This document shows, in pieces, positions 49,712 through 59,800 of a stretch of DNA of 64,000 bases. The notes beneath the pieces were generated by a model. That model saw nothing but the letters and a program-made list of their open reading frames with translations. It was not told the DNA's origin and made no database searches. The stretch's first letter is position 1. Each line of letters starts with the position of its first letter. Position numbers and translations under genes: made by a program. The stretch comes from Kitasatospora sp. CB01950 (lineage in GTDB: Bacteria; Actinomycetota; Actinomycetes; Streptomycetales; Streptomycetaceae), in NCBI RefSeq assembly GCF_001905465.1, contig NZ_LISX01000003.1, positions 408,565 to 472,564 of the forward strand. Direction: 5' to 3'.

Positions 49712-50575
49712 GTGAGTGAAGAACGTGTGGAGCTGGGGTTCGTGACGGTGCCGTCCGGGGTGCTGGTGCTCGGGATGGTGTCGTGGGCCGACCGCCGGCC
49801 GGAGTCGGGGCTGTCGTCGGAGCGGGCCCGGGTGGCGGCGGCGGCCGGTGGCGGGCATCTGTCGGACGGGGAGTACGAGGCGGTGGCCGTTCCGGCGGCG
49901 GGGGGCCGGGCGTTGCGGGTGACAGCGCGGACCGGGCTCTCCTGGTACACCGAGGAGCCGGCGATCGCGGTGCTGGAGGTCGAACTCGGCCTGCCCTGGG
50001 CGGGGGAGAGCGACGAGCCGGTCCAGCTCGGGGATCTTCCGGTGGACCGGTGCGGCATGGTGGTCGGGGACGGCGTGGCGCTCGACGCCTGGATCGGGCT
50101 GAACGGCGAACCGGCCGACGGCCTCGCCGACGTCACCTACTGGGGGCTCCACGCGGACGACGCCCACCCGCCCTTCGGCGGCGAGCAGGTCGGGACGCAC
50201 GGCCAGAGCGTCTGGGGCCGGCTCGACCTGCCGGTGCCGGAGGCGGAGGCGCTCGCCGCCGAGATCGGGAAGTGGCGCGGCGGCCTGCGCGGGAAGGGCG
50301 TCGCCGTCACGGTCGAGAAGCACACCGACGAGCAGCGCTTCCGCAAGGCGGGCGCGGACCACCCGCTGCTGGCCGGCACGATCGAGGTCGCCGGCTGCCA
50401 GGTCCTCGGCATCGACTGGGAGGCCGCCGACCATGCGATGAGCCACCACGGCGGACGGGACTGCGGCCTGGTCCACCCGGTGACGCTGGAACCCGACGGC
50501 TCCGGCGGGACGGTGCTGCGCTGGACGATCCCGCAGGCGGAATCCGAGGACGAGGACGAGGACGAGGACGAGTAG
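49712..50575 (+). CDS. hypothetical protein with acidic C-terminal tail
   Basis: The 287-residue protein starts at GTG 49712 (VSEERVELGFVTVPSGVLVL) near a G-rich ribosome-binding region. It is mostly beta strand, acidic, with conserved-looking segments GVALDAWIGLNGEPADGLAD and VEKHTDEQRFRKAGADHP. Its tail is EDEDEDEDE, coded by a GAGGAC tandem repeat (about 50548-50574). It begins the 49.7-51.9 kb cluster of plus-strand genes facing the TPR-CHAT operon. No family is recognised. Confidence 0.65.
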   Translation: MSEERVELGFVTVPSGVLVLGMVSWADRRPESGLSSERARVAAAAGGGHLSDGEYEAVAVPAAGGRALRVTARTGLSWYTEEPAIAVLEVELGLPWAGESDEPVQLGDLPVDRCGMVVGDGVALDAWIGLNGEPADGLADVTYWGLHADDAHPPFGGEQVGTHGQSVWGRLDLPVPEAEALAAEIGKWRGGLRGKGVAVTVEKHTDEQRFRKAGADHPLLAGTIEVAGCQVLGIDWEAADHAMSHHGGRDCGLVHPVTLEPDGSGGTVLRWTIPQAESEDEDEDEDE

Positions 50576-50580
50576 GGTCG

Positions 50581-50616
50581 GGCGGGTTCGGGCGGGTTCG
50601 GGCGGGTTCGGGCGGG
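50581..50616. repeat. 10-bp tandem repeat in a leader
   Basis: GGCGGGTTCG repeated three times (50581-50610) plus a partial fourth, between the stop at 50575 and ATG 50627. Close to the ribosome-binding site (GGGGAGA) of the next gene, so copy number could affect its translation. Confidence 0.85.
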
Positions 50617-50626
50617 GAGACACGGA

Positions 50627-51010
50627 ATGGAACTGAGCGGCGACCCGAAGTTCGGGGAGGTCGAGGTCGAGGCGACGGCGGAGGAACTCGCCGCGCTCGC
50701 GGACGCGGTGGTGGCCGGGGAAGGACATCTCACCTTCTCCGCAGGGGTGTTGGCGGCGATCGAGGTGGCCGCGACGGACGGCCCCGGGGTGCTGGTGAGC
50801 GTCGACGGCGAGCGGCGGGTACTGGTGATCGGCGGGGACGCGGCCGGGCGGCAGGTGCTGGCGGAGGTGCTGCGGGACATCGCGTCCACGACGGACGGCG
50901 GGCACACCCACGTCGACCACTGCCCGGGGCACCCGTGGCTGGCCGAGGGATCGCTGCCGCTGATCGTCGACAACCCGCTCGGGGGCATGCCGCGTCGTCA
51001 ACTCCGTTGA
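50627..51010 (+). CDS. Imm32-like small protein
   Basis: The 127-residue protein (ATG 50627, GGGGAGA upstream) reads MELSGDPKFGEVEVEATAEE, then LAALADAVVAGEGHLTF. It has a beta-helix-beta layout and a C-terminal VDHCPGHPWLAEGSLPLIVD. It resembles Imm32-type proteins (G-x-V-E-x-x-x-x-x-x-E-L-x-x-L-A), which neutralise polymorphic toxins, but no partner toxin lies beside it. It could be an orphan immunity protein or have another role. Confidence 0.55.
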   Translation: MELSGDPKFGEVEVEATAEELAALADAVVAGEGHLTFSAGVLAAIEVAATDGPGVLVSVDGERRVLVIGGDAAGRQVLAEVLRDIASTTDGGHTHVDHCPGHPWLAEGSLPLIVDNPLGGMPRRQLR

Positions 51011-51074
51011 AGCGCGCCCGAGGTGGCGGACCGCTCGGCTAGGGTGGGGGGACGCGGGGTGGGGAGGGGCGACG

Positions 51075-51764
51075 GTGGTTCCGAGTACGGTGCAGCAGTT
51101 GGCCGTCCTGGTGGCGCTGGTGCTGCCGGGGATCTTCTACCAGGCCGTCTCCGACCGGCTGCGCGGGCCGCAGGCCGCCGAGCAGGAGCCGCAGAACCGG
51201 GCGCTGCGGGCGATCGCGATCAGCGGGCTGCTGGACGCCGTGTACGCGGTGGCCGCGGGGCCGTGGCTGGCGCGGCTGCTGGACGGCGGCGAGGGCGGAC
51301 CGCTCGCCGGGGTGCTGCGGCACCCGCGGCAGGCGGGGCTGGCGGTGCTGCTGCTGGTCGTCGTGGTCCCGTCCTGGGCGGCGTGGGCGGCGGCGGTGGT
51401 GCGCCGTCGCCGGGAGCGGGCGCACTACGAGCCGACGCCGACGGCGTGGGACTTCCTGTTCGCCGACCGCGAGCCGTGCTTCGTCCGGATCAGGCTCAAG
51501 GGCGGCCTGTGGGTGGGCGGTTGGCTGGGATCGCGGTCGGCGGTGTCGGCGTTCCCGCAGCCGCAGGACATCTATCTGGAATCGCAGTGGCGCCTCGGCA
51601 GCGACGGGGCGTTCCTCGGCCGGATGCCGGGCACCTCCGGCGTGTACGTCAAGGGCAGCGAGATCGAGGTGCTGGAACTGCTGGCGGCGCCGGCGCCGGT
51701 GCCGGTGGCACGGAGGGAGCGGGACGATGACAGCACGGAGCGGTCGGAACGAGAAGGACGGTAG
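51075..51764 (+). CDS. DUF6338-like membrane protein
   Basis: The 229-residue protein (GTG 51075, GGGGAGGGG upstream) starts VPSTVQQLAVLVALVLPGIF and has membrane helices at about 7-25 and 90-110. A cytoplasmic domain follows with AWDFLFADREPCFVRIRLKG and GLWVGGWLGSRSAVSAF, then PQPQDIYLESQWRLGSDG. This layout (two-helix membrane part, then W-D-x-x-F ... V-R-x-K-x-G-x-x-V-G-G) fits the DUF6338 family, found beside defence and conflict genes in some actinomycetes. It overlaps the 72-residue ORF by 38 bases. Confidence 0.7.
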   Translation: MVPSTVQQLAVLVALVLPGIFYQAVSDRLRGPQAAEQEPQNRALRAIAISGLLDAVYAVAAGPWLARLLDGGEGGPLAGVLRHPRQAGLAVLLLVVVVPSWAAWAAAVVRRRRERAHYEPTPTAWDFLFADREPCFVRIRLKGGLWVGGWLGSRSAVSAFPQPQDIYLESQWRLGSDGAFLGRMPGTSGVYVKGSEIEVLELLAAPAPVPVARRERDDDSTERSEREGR

Positions 51765-51945
51765 GGACAGCGATGACGGGCTGTCGCTGGAGAGCCTGAT
51801 CGAGGAGCACCGCCCCCGGCGGATCTTCCGGATCGGCGGCGGAGCGTCCGAGCCCGAACAGGGCCCCGAGGGCGGATCCGGCACCGCGCAGAGCGAACCC
51901 GACACCTCGGCGGCCCCCGAGAACGGCGGCCCGGAAGGCCGTTAG
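51727..51945 (+). CDS. small disordered acidic protein (72 residues)
   Basis: ATG 51727, with GGAGGGAGCGGG upstream, gives MTARSGRNEKDGRDSDDGLS, then LESLIEEHRPRRIFRIGGGA and an acidic Ser/Glu/Pro-rich tail. It overlaps the DUF6338 gene end and stops 12 bases before the convergent TPR-CHAT gene. A short IEEHRPRRIFRIG segment may be a binding motif. Probably co-translated with the DUF6338 gene. Confidence 0.5.
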   Translation: MTARSGRNEKDGRDSDDGLSLESLIEEHRPRRIFRIGGGASEPEQGPEGGSGTAQSEPDTSAAPENGGPEGR

Positions 51946-51956
51946 GGCTGTCCGGA

Positions 51957-54900
51957 TCAGGGCCCGATGTGGACGTGCGCCGCCCACAAGTGCGGTGCGG
52001 GCAGCAGGCGTTCGCGCAGTGGGCGGACGGCGTGGTGCAGGGCCAGTGCCGGGTCGAACGGTAGGCCCCGGGCGGCGTCCTCGCTCAGCGCGGTGTAGAA
52101 CTCGCCGGTGACGTGGCGGGCGATCCGGTCGGAGACGCTCCACAGCGTGCCGATGACGTGGCGGAACCCGGCGAGCTGGAACGACGGCGCGAGGTGCACC
52201 GCCTCGTCCGGCAGGTCGAGGCCGCCCTGCGAGGTCGAACAGGCCGACAGGTAGGCGAGTTCGGCGTCGACCGGGCGGCGCGCCGACAGGTCGAGGGCGC
52301 TGAGCCGGCCGTCGTGGAGGATCAGCCCGCTGTTCGACGGACTGTCCGGGTCGGTGACGCCGTGGCAGCTGAAGTGCACCCACGCGTGGCCGTACAGCGC
52401 CCGGCGCACGCGTTCGACGGTGGCCTGTTCCCCGTCCAGCCGCAGCCCGTCCGGGAACAGCCCGGCCACCAGGTCGGCCTCCGGGCCCGCGCCGGGCAGC
52501 GGCGGGCCGCCCGGCGTGTGCGCGAGCGCCACCACCAGCGGCGCGGGCCGCCGGCGCGGCGTGTCGGGCGCGGCCGTGCGGCGGCGGGAGCGCAGCAGCG
52601 AACGCACGGTCGGCGTGTACGAGGAGACCACCCGGTCCATCACCCACGTGCCGGGAAGGGCCTGGCCCTTGCCCGCGGCGTGCAGCGGCAGGAACGCCAG
52701 CCGGCCGGTCGGGCACCACCACAGCCGCGGCCACTCCTCGCCGTCCAGCGGGGTGTGGCGCAGGCCCAGCCGGTCCAGCACGGGCGCGGCCACGACCTCC
52801 CACAGCCACGCCAGGAAGCCCTTGTGCGCGTCCATGACCTGCCTGGCCCGCGCCAGGCCCTCGTCCCCGTAGGCGAGATCGACCCATTTCTCGGTGAACG
52901 CCTGCGCGGCCACCGCCACCTCGGACGGCGTGAGGTCCGGCAGCGGCAGCACCTCGATGCGCGGCCCGCGGCCGGTCCGGTCGGCCAGCAGCAGCGCGTG
53001 CGAACCGAATTCGCTGACGTTGACCACCACCACCGGCCCGCGCTCCGCCACCGACAGCAGCTGCTCCGTGGTCGGCGGCCGCAGGAAGTCGTCCAGCTCC
53101 GGCAACGTGCGGATCTCGTCCAGGAGTTCGTCCCAGCGGCGGGACAGCGCATGGCGCTCCTCGGCGTCCCGCAGCGCACCCGCGGTCGCGCCCGCCGCGC
53201 CCTGCGCGAAGAACGCGTCGGACGCCGCCGACGACGCGAGCGGATGTTCCCGGCTCAGCCGGTCCCGGATCCGCTCGAACTCCGCCGCCCGCGCCGGGTC
53301 CAGCTCCCGCAGCCGCGACAGGTCGCCCCGGTTGTCCAGGCCCTGCGCCAGCAGCACGCCCCGGCCCTGCTCCAGCAGGGCCAGCGCCCGCGCCGGATCG
53401 CCCGCCCGGAGCGCCAGCGCCGCCGCCGCACTCGCCAACCCCTGGCCGAAACTCAGCCGGTCCTCCTGGTCCAGCCGCGCCAGGTGACGCGGCGCCACCA
53501 CCGGCAGCAGACCCACCGCGTGCGAGAAACCCTCCAGCGCCTCCGCGTACCGGCCGGTGCGCGCCGCGATGGCGCCCCACAACCGGGCCGCCTCCAGCCG
53601 GTTGTGCGGCGGGAAGGCCGGATCCTCGGCGGTGCGCCGGATCAGCCGGACCGCCTCCGCCAGATCGACCTGCTCGCCGTCCGCGGCCCGCCGAAGCTGC
53701 ACCGTCGCGAGCGTCCGCCGGGCCAGCGCATGCACCGGGTCCGAGCTGAGCGCCTCGACGGCCAGCGCCTCCCGGGCGGCCGCGGCGGCCTGCCGCAACG
53801 CCCACTGCGCCGACCGCGCGGACCGCACCGCCCGCACCGGACGCCCGGTCGGCAGCTCGGCCAGCCGCAGCGCCGCGTTGGCCAGCCGCGCCAGTGCGAG
53901 GGCGCGCAGCGGGTGCGGCGCGCGGAACTCGTCGGCCAGGTCCTCGAACCGGCGGAACGCCTCGGTCAGCGCGGCCGGGTCGCCGCTCTCGCGGGCCTGC
54001 CCGAACCGCAGCACCGCCAGGTTCAACGCGGCCCGCTCCCGCGCCAGCGACATCCCCGGGCCCGGGGCGGACGCCGTTTCGAGCAGGTCGAGCGCCTGCG
54101 CGCGCAGCGCGGGCTCGTTCGTGGTCGCGGCCAGGTCGATCAGGGCCGTCGCGAGGTTGTTCAGCACCACCGGGCGCTGTGCCGAGGACGGCCCGGTGTG
54201 GTCGAGGGCCGTGCGGAACACCGAGGTCGCCTGGATCTCCCAGCTGCGGTCGCCGGTCCGGCCCGCCCGGTCGAGCAGGGCGACGCCCAGGTTGGTCAGC
54301 GCCAGGCCCCGGTTGTCGTGGCCCTCCGGCGCGGCGTCCACGGCCGCCCACAACGTGCCCAGTGCGGCGTCCAGTTGCTCGGCCGAACCGGACTCGCCGG
54401 CCGCCGACCACTCCAGGTAGCCCAGGTCGGCCTGGAGCGAGGCGCGCTCGGGATGGTGCTTCGGCAGGCGGTCCAGCGCGGTGCGGCAGCACCGCATCGC
54501 CTCCTCGCGCAGCTGCCGGTCCGGCCGGAGGCCGTACAGGTTGGACAGGCAGGTGGCGAGGCCGCCGAGGGTCGCCGGGTCGGGCGTCGGTCCGGTCAGG
54601 TCGAGGGCCTCCTGGTGCCGGACGACGGCCTGCTCCAGGTGCGCCGGATCCCCGGTGAGGTGGTAGCGCAGCCGGAGGTTGCGGCCGAGGGACGCCAGGC
54701 ACTCGGCCCGGTACGCGTCGTCCCCGCCGGGCACGGCCAGCGCCTCGGTGAGCAGGGCGGAGGCGCGGTCGAGGGCGGCGGTGTCGGAGCGCGCCCAGGC
54801 CGTCGAGTTGAGTGCACCGGCCAGCAGGCCGGCCGGGCCGAGCCGTCGCGGGTCGCCCGGCGGCAGCATGGCGAGGGCCTGTTCGAGGGGTGCGACCGCG

Positions 54901-56834
54901 TCGTCCACCAGGTCCTGCTCGCCGCTGTGATCGGACAGGCGCAGCACGGCGTCGCCCAGCAGCAGACGGTGGTCCACCCGGTCCGCGGACGCGCACCCCT
55001 GGTCCGCCGCGACGACCGCTGCCAGCAGCGCGACGCCCCTGCGGCAGGCCGCGGGATCGCCGGTCTCCTCGCCGCGCCGCACCCAGAGCGCGCCGATCCG
55101 GCACTCGACCTCCAACCGCCGCGGGTCGCCCGGCGGCAGCAGGTCGGCGGACCGGCCCAGCGAGGCGAGGGCCTGCTGCCAGCTGTCCCCGCCGGTCCGG
55201 CGGGCCAGCGCCGTTCCCAGGAGGGCGCGCACCTCGGCCTCGAACTCCGCTCCGGGGGACGGGAGTTCGAGGCACTCGCGGTAGCGCTCCAGGGCCTCGT
55301 CCGGCGCGGACCCGTGCAGGGCCTCGGCCAAGTGGCGCAGCGCCAGCGCGCGGTCGGGGGTGGGGTCCGGCAGCTCGTCGACCAGGCTCCGCAGCAGGGC
55401 GAGCGGCTCCGCCGACGGGTCGTCGCCGCCGGCGGCGCGCAGGCCCAGCAGGTTCGCCAGCGTGGCCCCCCGCTGGAGGCGGCGCGTCGGGAGGCCGGGC
55501 GGGGTCGCCTCGAAGCTCTCGGTGGCGCGGGCGATCGCCTCCGCGAGGTCCTCCGGGCGGCCGTCCGCGAGATAACGCCTGTTCAGCGCGAGGGCCAGCA
55601 GAATCCGGGCGTCGGCGAACAGCGCGCTGCCGGGCGGGGCGCCGTCGGCGGCCTCGCGGGCGGCGGCGAGCACGAGGGCCGTGGCCGCGGTGTCGTCGTC
55701 CGGCGAGTCGAGGAGGGCGACGCTCAGGTTGCAGAGGTACTGGAGCCGGGCCGCGGGGGTGGGTGCGGCCGCGACGGCCTGCCGGCACAGTGCGACGCCC
55801 TCGCCGTGCAGCGCGGGCCGGTCCTCCGCCCGGGCCTGGGCGATCAGCACCAGGCCCAGGTGGCAGAGCCGCTCGGCGTACCCGTCGGGGTCTGCGGGGT
55901 CGGCGGTGCGAACCGCCTCGCGGAGCAGCCCGGCGGCCTCGGGCGCCGCACGGAGATCGCCGAACAGGACGGCGGCCTGGGCCAGGTACATCCCCAACTC
56001 GACCGAGTACAACGCGTGTTGAGGGTCGCCCGGCGGGCCGATCCGCAACGCGGCGCGGGCCTCGGCGACGGCCTCCCGGTTCGCCTCGACGGACGCCGTC
56101 GTCTCCGCCCAGAACCGCAGCGCCTTCCCCAGGTTCGCGTGCCTGCGGGCCTGCTCGCCGTCCACGTCCGGCACGGCGGCGACGGCCTCCCGGCCGGCCC
56201 GCACGGACTCGGCGAGCGGGACCAGGTCGGTGCGGTCGAGATGGTCGGACAGCAACGCCACCCCGAGCGAGGACAACACCCTGCCCCGCAACGGCGATTC
56301 GGCCGGGCAGTCGGCCGCCGCCCGCCGCAGCAGCCGCACCGCGACGGCGGGCGCCCCGGTGTGCTCCCACCGCTGGAACGCCACCACCATCGCCTCCCCG
56401 GCCTGACACGCGTCCTGGACGGACAGGCCGTCGGGGGCCGGGCCTTGCGCCCTGGGTGGCCCGGTGGGGCCCTCGTCGGCCGGGGCCCGCTCGCCACGCG
56501 GGGCGTCCTCGCCCGCGGCCACCGCCAGCGCCGGGAGGAACCCCGGAGGGACCCGTTCCGGGAGGTCGCGGCGGACGACGAGCATGCAGAGCAGGGATTC
56601 GCCGAGGAGGGCCCGGTCCTGCCCGGCGCCGACGATGTAGGCGAACAGGTCGCTGTAGCCGAGGACGACGGCGTGGTCGACGGGGAGGTCGGTGGCGGGC
56701 GGGACGCCGCCGGCGCGGAGGACGGTGGCGGCGGCGGTGGCCTCGGGGGTGATGTACCAGGCCATCAGGGACGGGTCCTCGACCGCCGGGTCGAGGTGGG
56801 CGAGGAGCAGGTCGAGGGCCTCGTCGGGGGTCAC
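51957..56834 (-). CDS. TPR-CHAT protein (caspase-fold protease)
   Basis: The 1625-residue protein starts at GTG 56834 inside the stop of the AAA gene (GTGA). Residues about 1-140 are a helical N-terminal domain. From about 150 to 1160 there are many degenerate tetratricopeptide repeats (A-L-x-x-A-x-x-L-x-P-x-x-x-P-x-R-A-x-x-L-x-x-L-G pattern). The C-terminal third (about 1280-1625) is a CHAT domain with the caspase-type dyad: His1491 in VHFSCHGV and Cys1532 in AYLSACSTSQG. CHAT proteases include the TPR-CHAT subunit of type III-E CRISPR (Craspase) and separin-like proteins. It is probably activated by the upstream AAA protein or a signal sensed by the repeats. Confidence 0.93.
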   Translation of the reverse strand: MTPDEALDLLLAHLDPAVEDPSLMAWYITPEATAAATVLRAGGVPPATDLPVDHAVVLGYSDLFAYIVGAGQDRALLGESLLCMLVVRRDLPERVPPGFLPALAVAAGEDAPRGERAPADEGPTGPPRAQGPAPDGLSVQDACQAGEAMVVAFQRWEHTGAPAVAVRLLRRAAADCPAESPLRGRVLSSLGVALLSDHLDRTDLVPLAESVRAGREAVAAVPDVDGEQARRHANLGKALRFWAETTASVEANREAVAEARAALRIGPPGDPQHALYSVELGMYLAQAAVLFGDLRAAPEAAGLLREAVRTADPADPDGYAERLCHLGLVLIAQARAEDRPALHGEGVALCRQAVAAAPTPAARLQYLCNLSVALLDSPDDDTAATALVLAAAREAADGAPPGSALFADARILLALALNRRYLADGRPEDLAEAIARATESFEATPPGLPTRRLQRGATLANLLGLRAAGGDDPSAEPLALLRSLVDELPDPTPDRALALRHLAEALHGSAPDEALERYRECLELPSPGAEFEAEVRALLGTALARRTGGDSWQQALASLGRSADLLPPGDPRRLEVECRIGALWVRRGEETGDPAACRRGVALLAAVVAADQGCASADRVDHRLLLGDAVLRLSDHSGEQDLVDDAVAPLEQALAMLPPGDPRRLGPAGLLAGALNSTAWARSDTAALDRASALLTEALAVPGGDDAYRAECLASLGRNLRLRYHLTGDPAHLEQAVVRHQEALDLTGPTPDPATLGGLATCLSNLYGLRPDRQLREEAMRCCRTALDRLPKHHPERASLQADLGYLEWSAAGESGSAEQLDAALGTLWAAVDAAPEGHDNRGLALTNLGVALLDRAGRTGDRSWEIQATSVFRTALDHTGPSSAQRPVVLNNLATALIDLAATTNEPALRAQALDLLETASAPGPGMSLARERAALNLAVLRFGQARESGDPAALTEAFRRFEDLADEFRAPHPLRALALARLANAALRLAELPTGRPVRAVRSARSAQWALRQAAAAAREALAVEALSSDPVHALARRTLATVQLRRAADGEQVDLAEAVRLIRRTAEDPAFPPHNRLEAARLWGAIAARTGRYAEALEGFSHAVGLLPVVAPRHLARLDQEDRLSFGQGLASAAAALALRAGDPARALALLEQGRGVLLAQGLDNRGDLSRLRELDPARAAEFERIRDRLSREHPLASSAASDAFFAQGAAGATAGALRDAEERHALSRRWDELLDEIRTLPELDDFLRPPTTEQLLSVAERGPVVVVNVSEFGSHALLLADRTGRGPRIEVLPLPDLTPSEVAVAAQAFTEKWVDLAYGDEGLARARQVMDAHKGFLAWLWEVVAAPVLDRLGLRHTPLDGEEWPRLWWCPTGRLAFLPLHAAGKGQALPGTWVMDRVVSSYTPTVRSLLRSRRRTAAPDTPRRRPAPLVVALAHTPGGPPLPGAGPEADLVAGLFPDGLRLDGEQATVERVRRALYGHAWVHFSCHGVTDPDSPSNSGLILHDGRLSALDLSARRPVDAELAYLSACSTSQGGLDLPDEAVHLAPSFQLAGFRHVIGTLWSVSDRIARHVTGEFYTALSEDAARGLPFDPALALHHAVRPLRERLLPAPHLWAAHVHIGP

Positions 56835-59800
56835 AGGCGAGCGGTTTCGTCAGGGATGTCGTCGGCCAGCAGCAGGATCAGCTCCTCGCGGCTGGGCGTG
56901 CCGGAGCCGGCCAGCCGGGTGGCCTGGTGTTCGACCATCTCCTCCAGCAGCGTGCGGGCGTCGCGCGCGTTCGCCGGGTCGCCGCGCAGCTCGCGGCGGG
57001 TGAACCGTTCGAGGAGCCGGTCGGTGACGTCGGGCGCGAGTCGGTAGGTGTGGCGTTCGGCCTCGCGGGCGACGATCTCGGTGAGCTCGGCGGGCTCGTA
57101 CGGGTCGAATTCGAGGATGCGGGAGAACCGGGAGCGCAGGCCGGGGTTGGAGTCGAGGAAGGCGCGCATCTCCTCGGTGTAGCCGGCCGCGATGACCACG
57201 ATGTCGTCCCGGTGGTCCTCCATCAGCTTGGTGAGGACGTCGATGGCCTCCTGGCCGAAGTCGCTGTTCGCGCCGAAGCGCCGCGCCAGGCTGTACGCCT
57301 CGTCGATGAACAGCACGCCGCCGGAGGCGCGTTCGAAGGCCTGGCGGGTCTTCTGCGCGGTGTGGCCGAGGTACTCGCCGACCAGGTCGCCGCGCGCGAC
57401 CTCCACCAGGTGGCCCTTCTTCAGCGCGCCGAGCGCCGCCAGGATCTGGCCGTACAACCGGGCGACGGTGGTCTTGCCGGTGCCGGGCGGGCCGGAGAAG
57501 ACCAGGTGGTGGGCGCGCGGCGGCGGCGGGAGGCCGGTGTCGGAGCGCCAGCGGGCGAGCCGCAGCAGGTCGACCTGGACGTCGACCTGGCGCTTGGCCT
57601 CGGCGAGGCCGATCATGCGCTGGAGTTCGGTGATCGGGCCGGCCTCGGGCTGCAGGATGTCCTCGACGGTGGCGCCGGTGCGGACGTCCTCCAGCTGCAC
57701 CCGGTCGTTGGAGACCACCGGCTCGCCCTCGCAGCCGGTGACCTCGCAGTCCGTCAGGCTGCCGTACACGTTGTCCTCGAAGCGGACGCCGTCGCTGCCC
57801 GCGCCGTGCACGCGGACCGCGGTGAGGACCACCTGGCTGTTGTTGCGCACCCACAGGGCCTTGTCGCGGCTGGCGGTGACCTCCAGCCGGTCGATCTCCA
57901 CGCTGGTGCTGCCGATGGCCAGCAGCCCGGCCTCGCCGGCCTTCGTCACCGTGCAGTCGCGGGCCGTCAGCCGGCTGTCGTCGCGGCAGTTCAGGCCGAA
58001 CAGGCCGGCCCGTTCGACGGTGACGTGCTCGACGGTGGCGCGCGCGGTGTTCTGCAGCAGCAGCCCGGACGCGACCATGTCGGCCATCACCGCGCCGACC
58101 AGCCGGATCGTCACCCCGGTGCCGCGGCCGCTCACCCCGTACTGGCAGCGTTCCAGGCGCAGTTCGGCGAGTTCCACCACCGAGCCCTCCTGCACCTCGA
58201 CGGCGCTCTCGGCCTGGTCGTGGACCCGCAGCCGGGTGAAGTCGCCGCGCGCCTTGTGCACGGAGACGCCGGTGCCGCCGAACGCCACCGCGCAGTCCTC
58301 GACCACGGGGACGCCGCCGGAGGCGACGCCGATGCCGTGCCGGCCGGCGTTCTCGATCCGGCACTTCTCCAGCCGCCCGCGCCCCTGGTCCTCGACCAGC
58401 ACGCCGGTGTCCCGGCAGTGCGCGAACAGGCAGTCCCGGACCTTGGGTTCGGCGCCGCGCGCCACGTACAGGCCGGTGGTGGCGCCGGAGACGGTGGTGT
58501 CCTGGACGGTGCCGTGCGCCTGCCGGTCGAAGGCCAGGCCGGTGGCGTGCACCTCGTCGATCCGGCAGCCCAGCACCTGCACCTCGGCGTGGTCGCCGGC
58601 CGCGACGGCGGCGTCGCCGGTGCCCCGGAACTCGCAGCCGCGGATCTCCGCCGTCGACGCGGTCACGTCGATGCCGCGCCCCCGGCTGTCCGTCACCGTG
58701 CAGTCGGTGACGACGACCTTCGCCCGTTCCCGCAGCACCAGCGCGTGCCCGCTCGCCCCGCGGAACGCGGTGCGCTCCAACGTGCCGGTCGCGCCGACGA
58801 GTTCGGTCCGGCCCGCGGTGATCTCGCAGTCCCGCACGATCAGTTCGGCGCCCTGCCCGGCGAGCAGCGCGTGCTCCCCGGGCCCGTCGATCCGGCACCG
58901 GCGCAGCTCCAGGCGGCCGGTGGCGAGGACGGCGACCGCGCCGCGGCCCTGCACCGTCAGCGAGTCGAGCGTGACGTCGCCCTCGCACTCCAGCGGGGAC
59001 TGCTCGGGCGTCTCGATCACCACCTGTCCCTCGCCGCCCGCCGCCGCCAGCTCGACGGTGCCGGACAGCACCAGCGGCCCCGGCTCCCGGTAGCGGCCCG
59101 GCTCGATCAGCAGGCGCAGCGGCCGGTCGGGCGGCGCGGCGCGCAGCGCGGACGCCAGGCTCCGGTGCGCGGACCCCCGGCCCGGCCCCACCCGCAGAGT
59201 GACGGCCTCGCCCGCGACGGACTCGGCGCGCCGGGTGTGCCCGGCGAGCAGATCCGCGCCGTACGGGGCCAGCGCGTCCGCCAACTGGGCGGGGAACACG
59301 GTCAGTCCGTGCAGCAGGCCGTGCGCCGGGGAGTGCACCGGCAGCAGCTCGACGGTCTCCCCGTCGGCGCGGAACGGCCAGTGCGGCAGCGGCGCCGGGC
59401 GGCTCGCGCCCGCGTTGAGCCGGGCCAGCACCGTCACCACGTGGAAACGCTGCGCGGCGGCCGACACGGTGCGCTGCTCGACCCCGAGCGAGGCGACGTC
59501 CGACCAGGGCACCGTCCGCTCCAGGCCGCCGACCGTCACCACCACGCCCCGGCCCTCCACCCGCAGCTCGCAGGCCCGCGACAGCCCGAGGAGCGCCCGG
59601 CGGAAGCCGACCGTGCCGGACACGACCAGCGCGAGGACCACCAGCACCGGTTGGCCCGCGAACTCGTTGAAGAGGTGGATGGCGAACAGCGCGGCGACGG
59701 TCGTCACCAGCAGCAGGAAGCCGTGGATCCGCAGCAGCACCCGGCCCGGCCAGGACAGCAGCGCGCCAGAGGCGAACACCGAGGCCCCGCCCGGGCCGTC

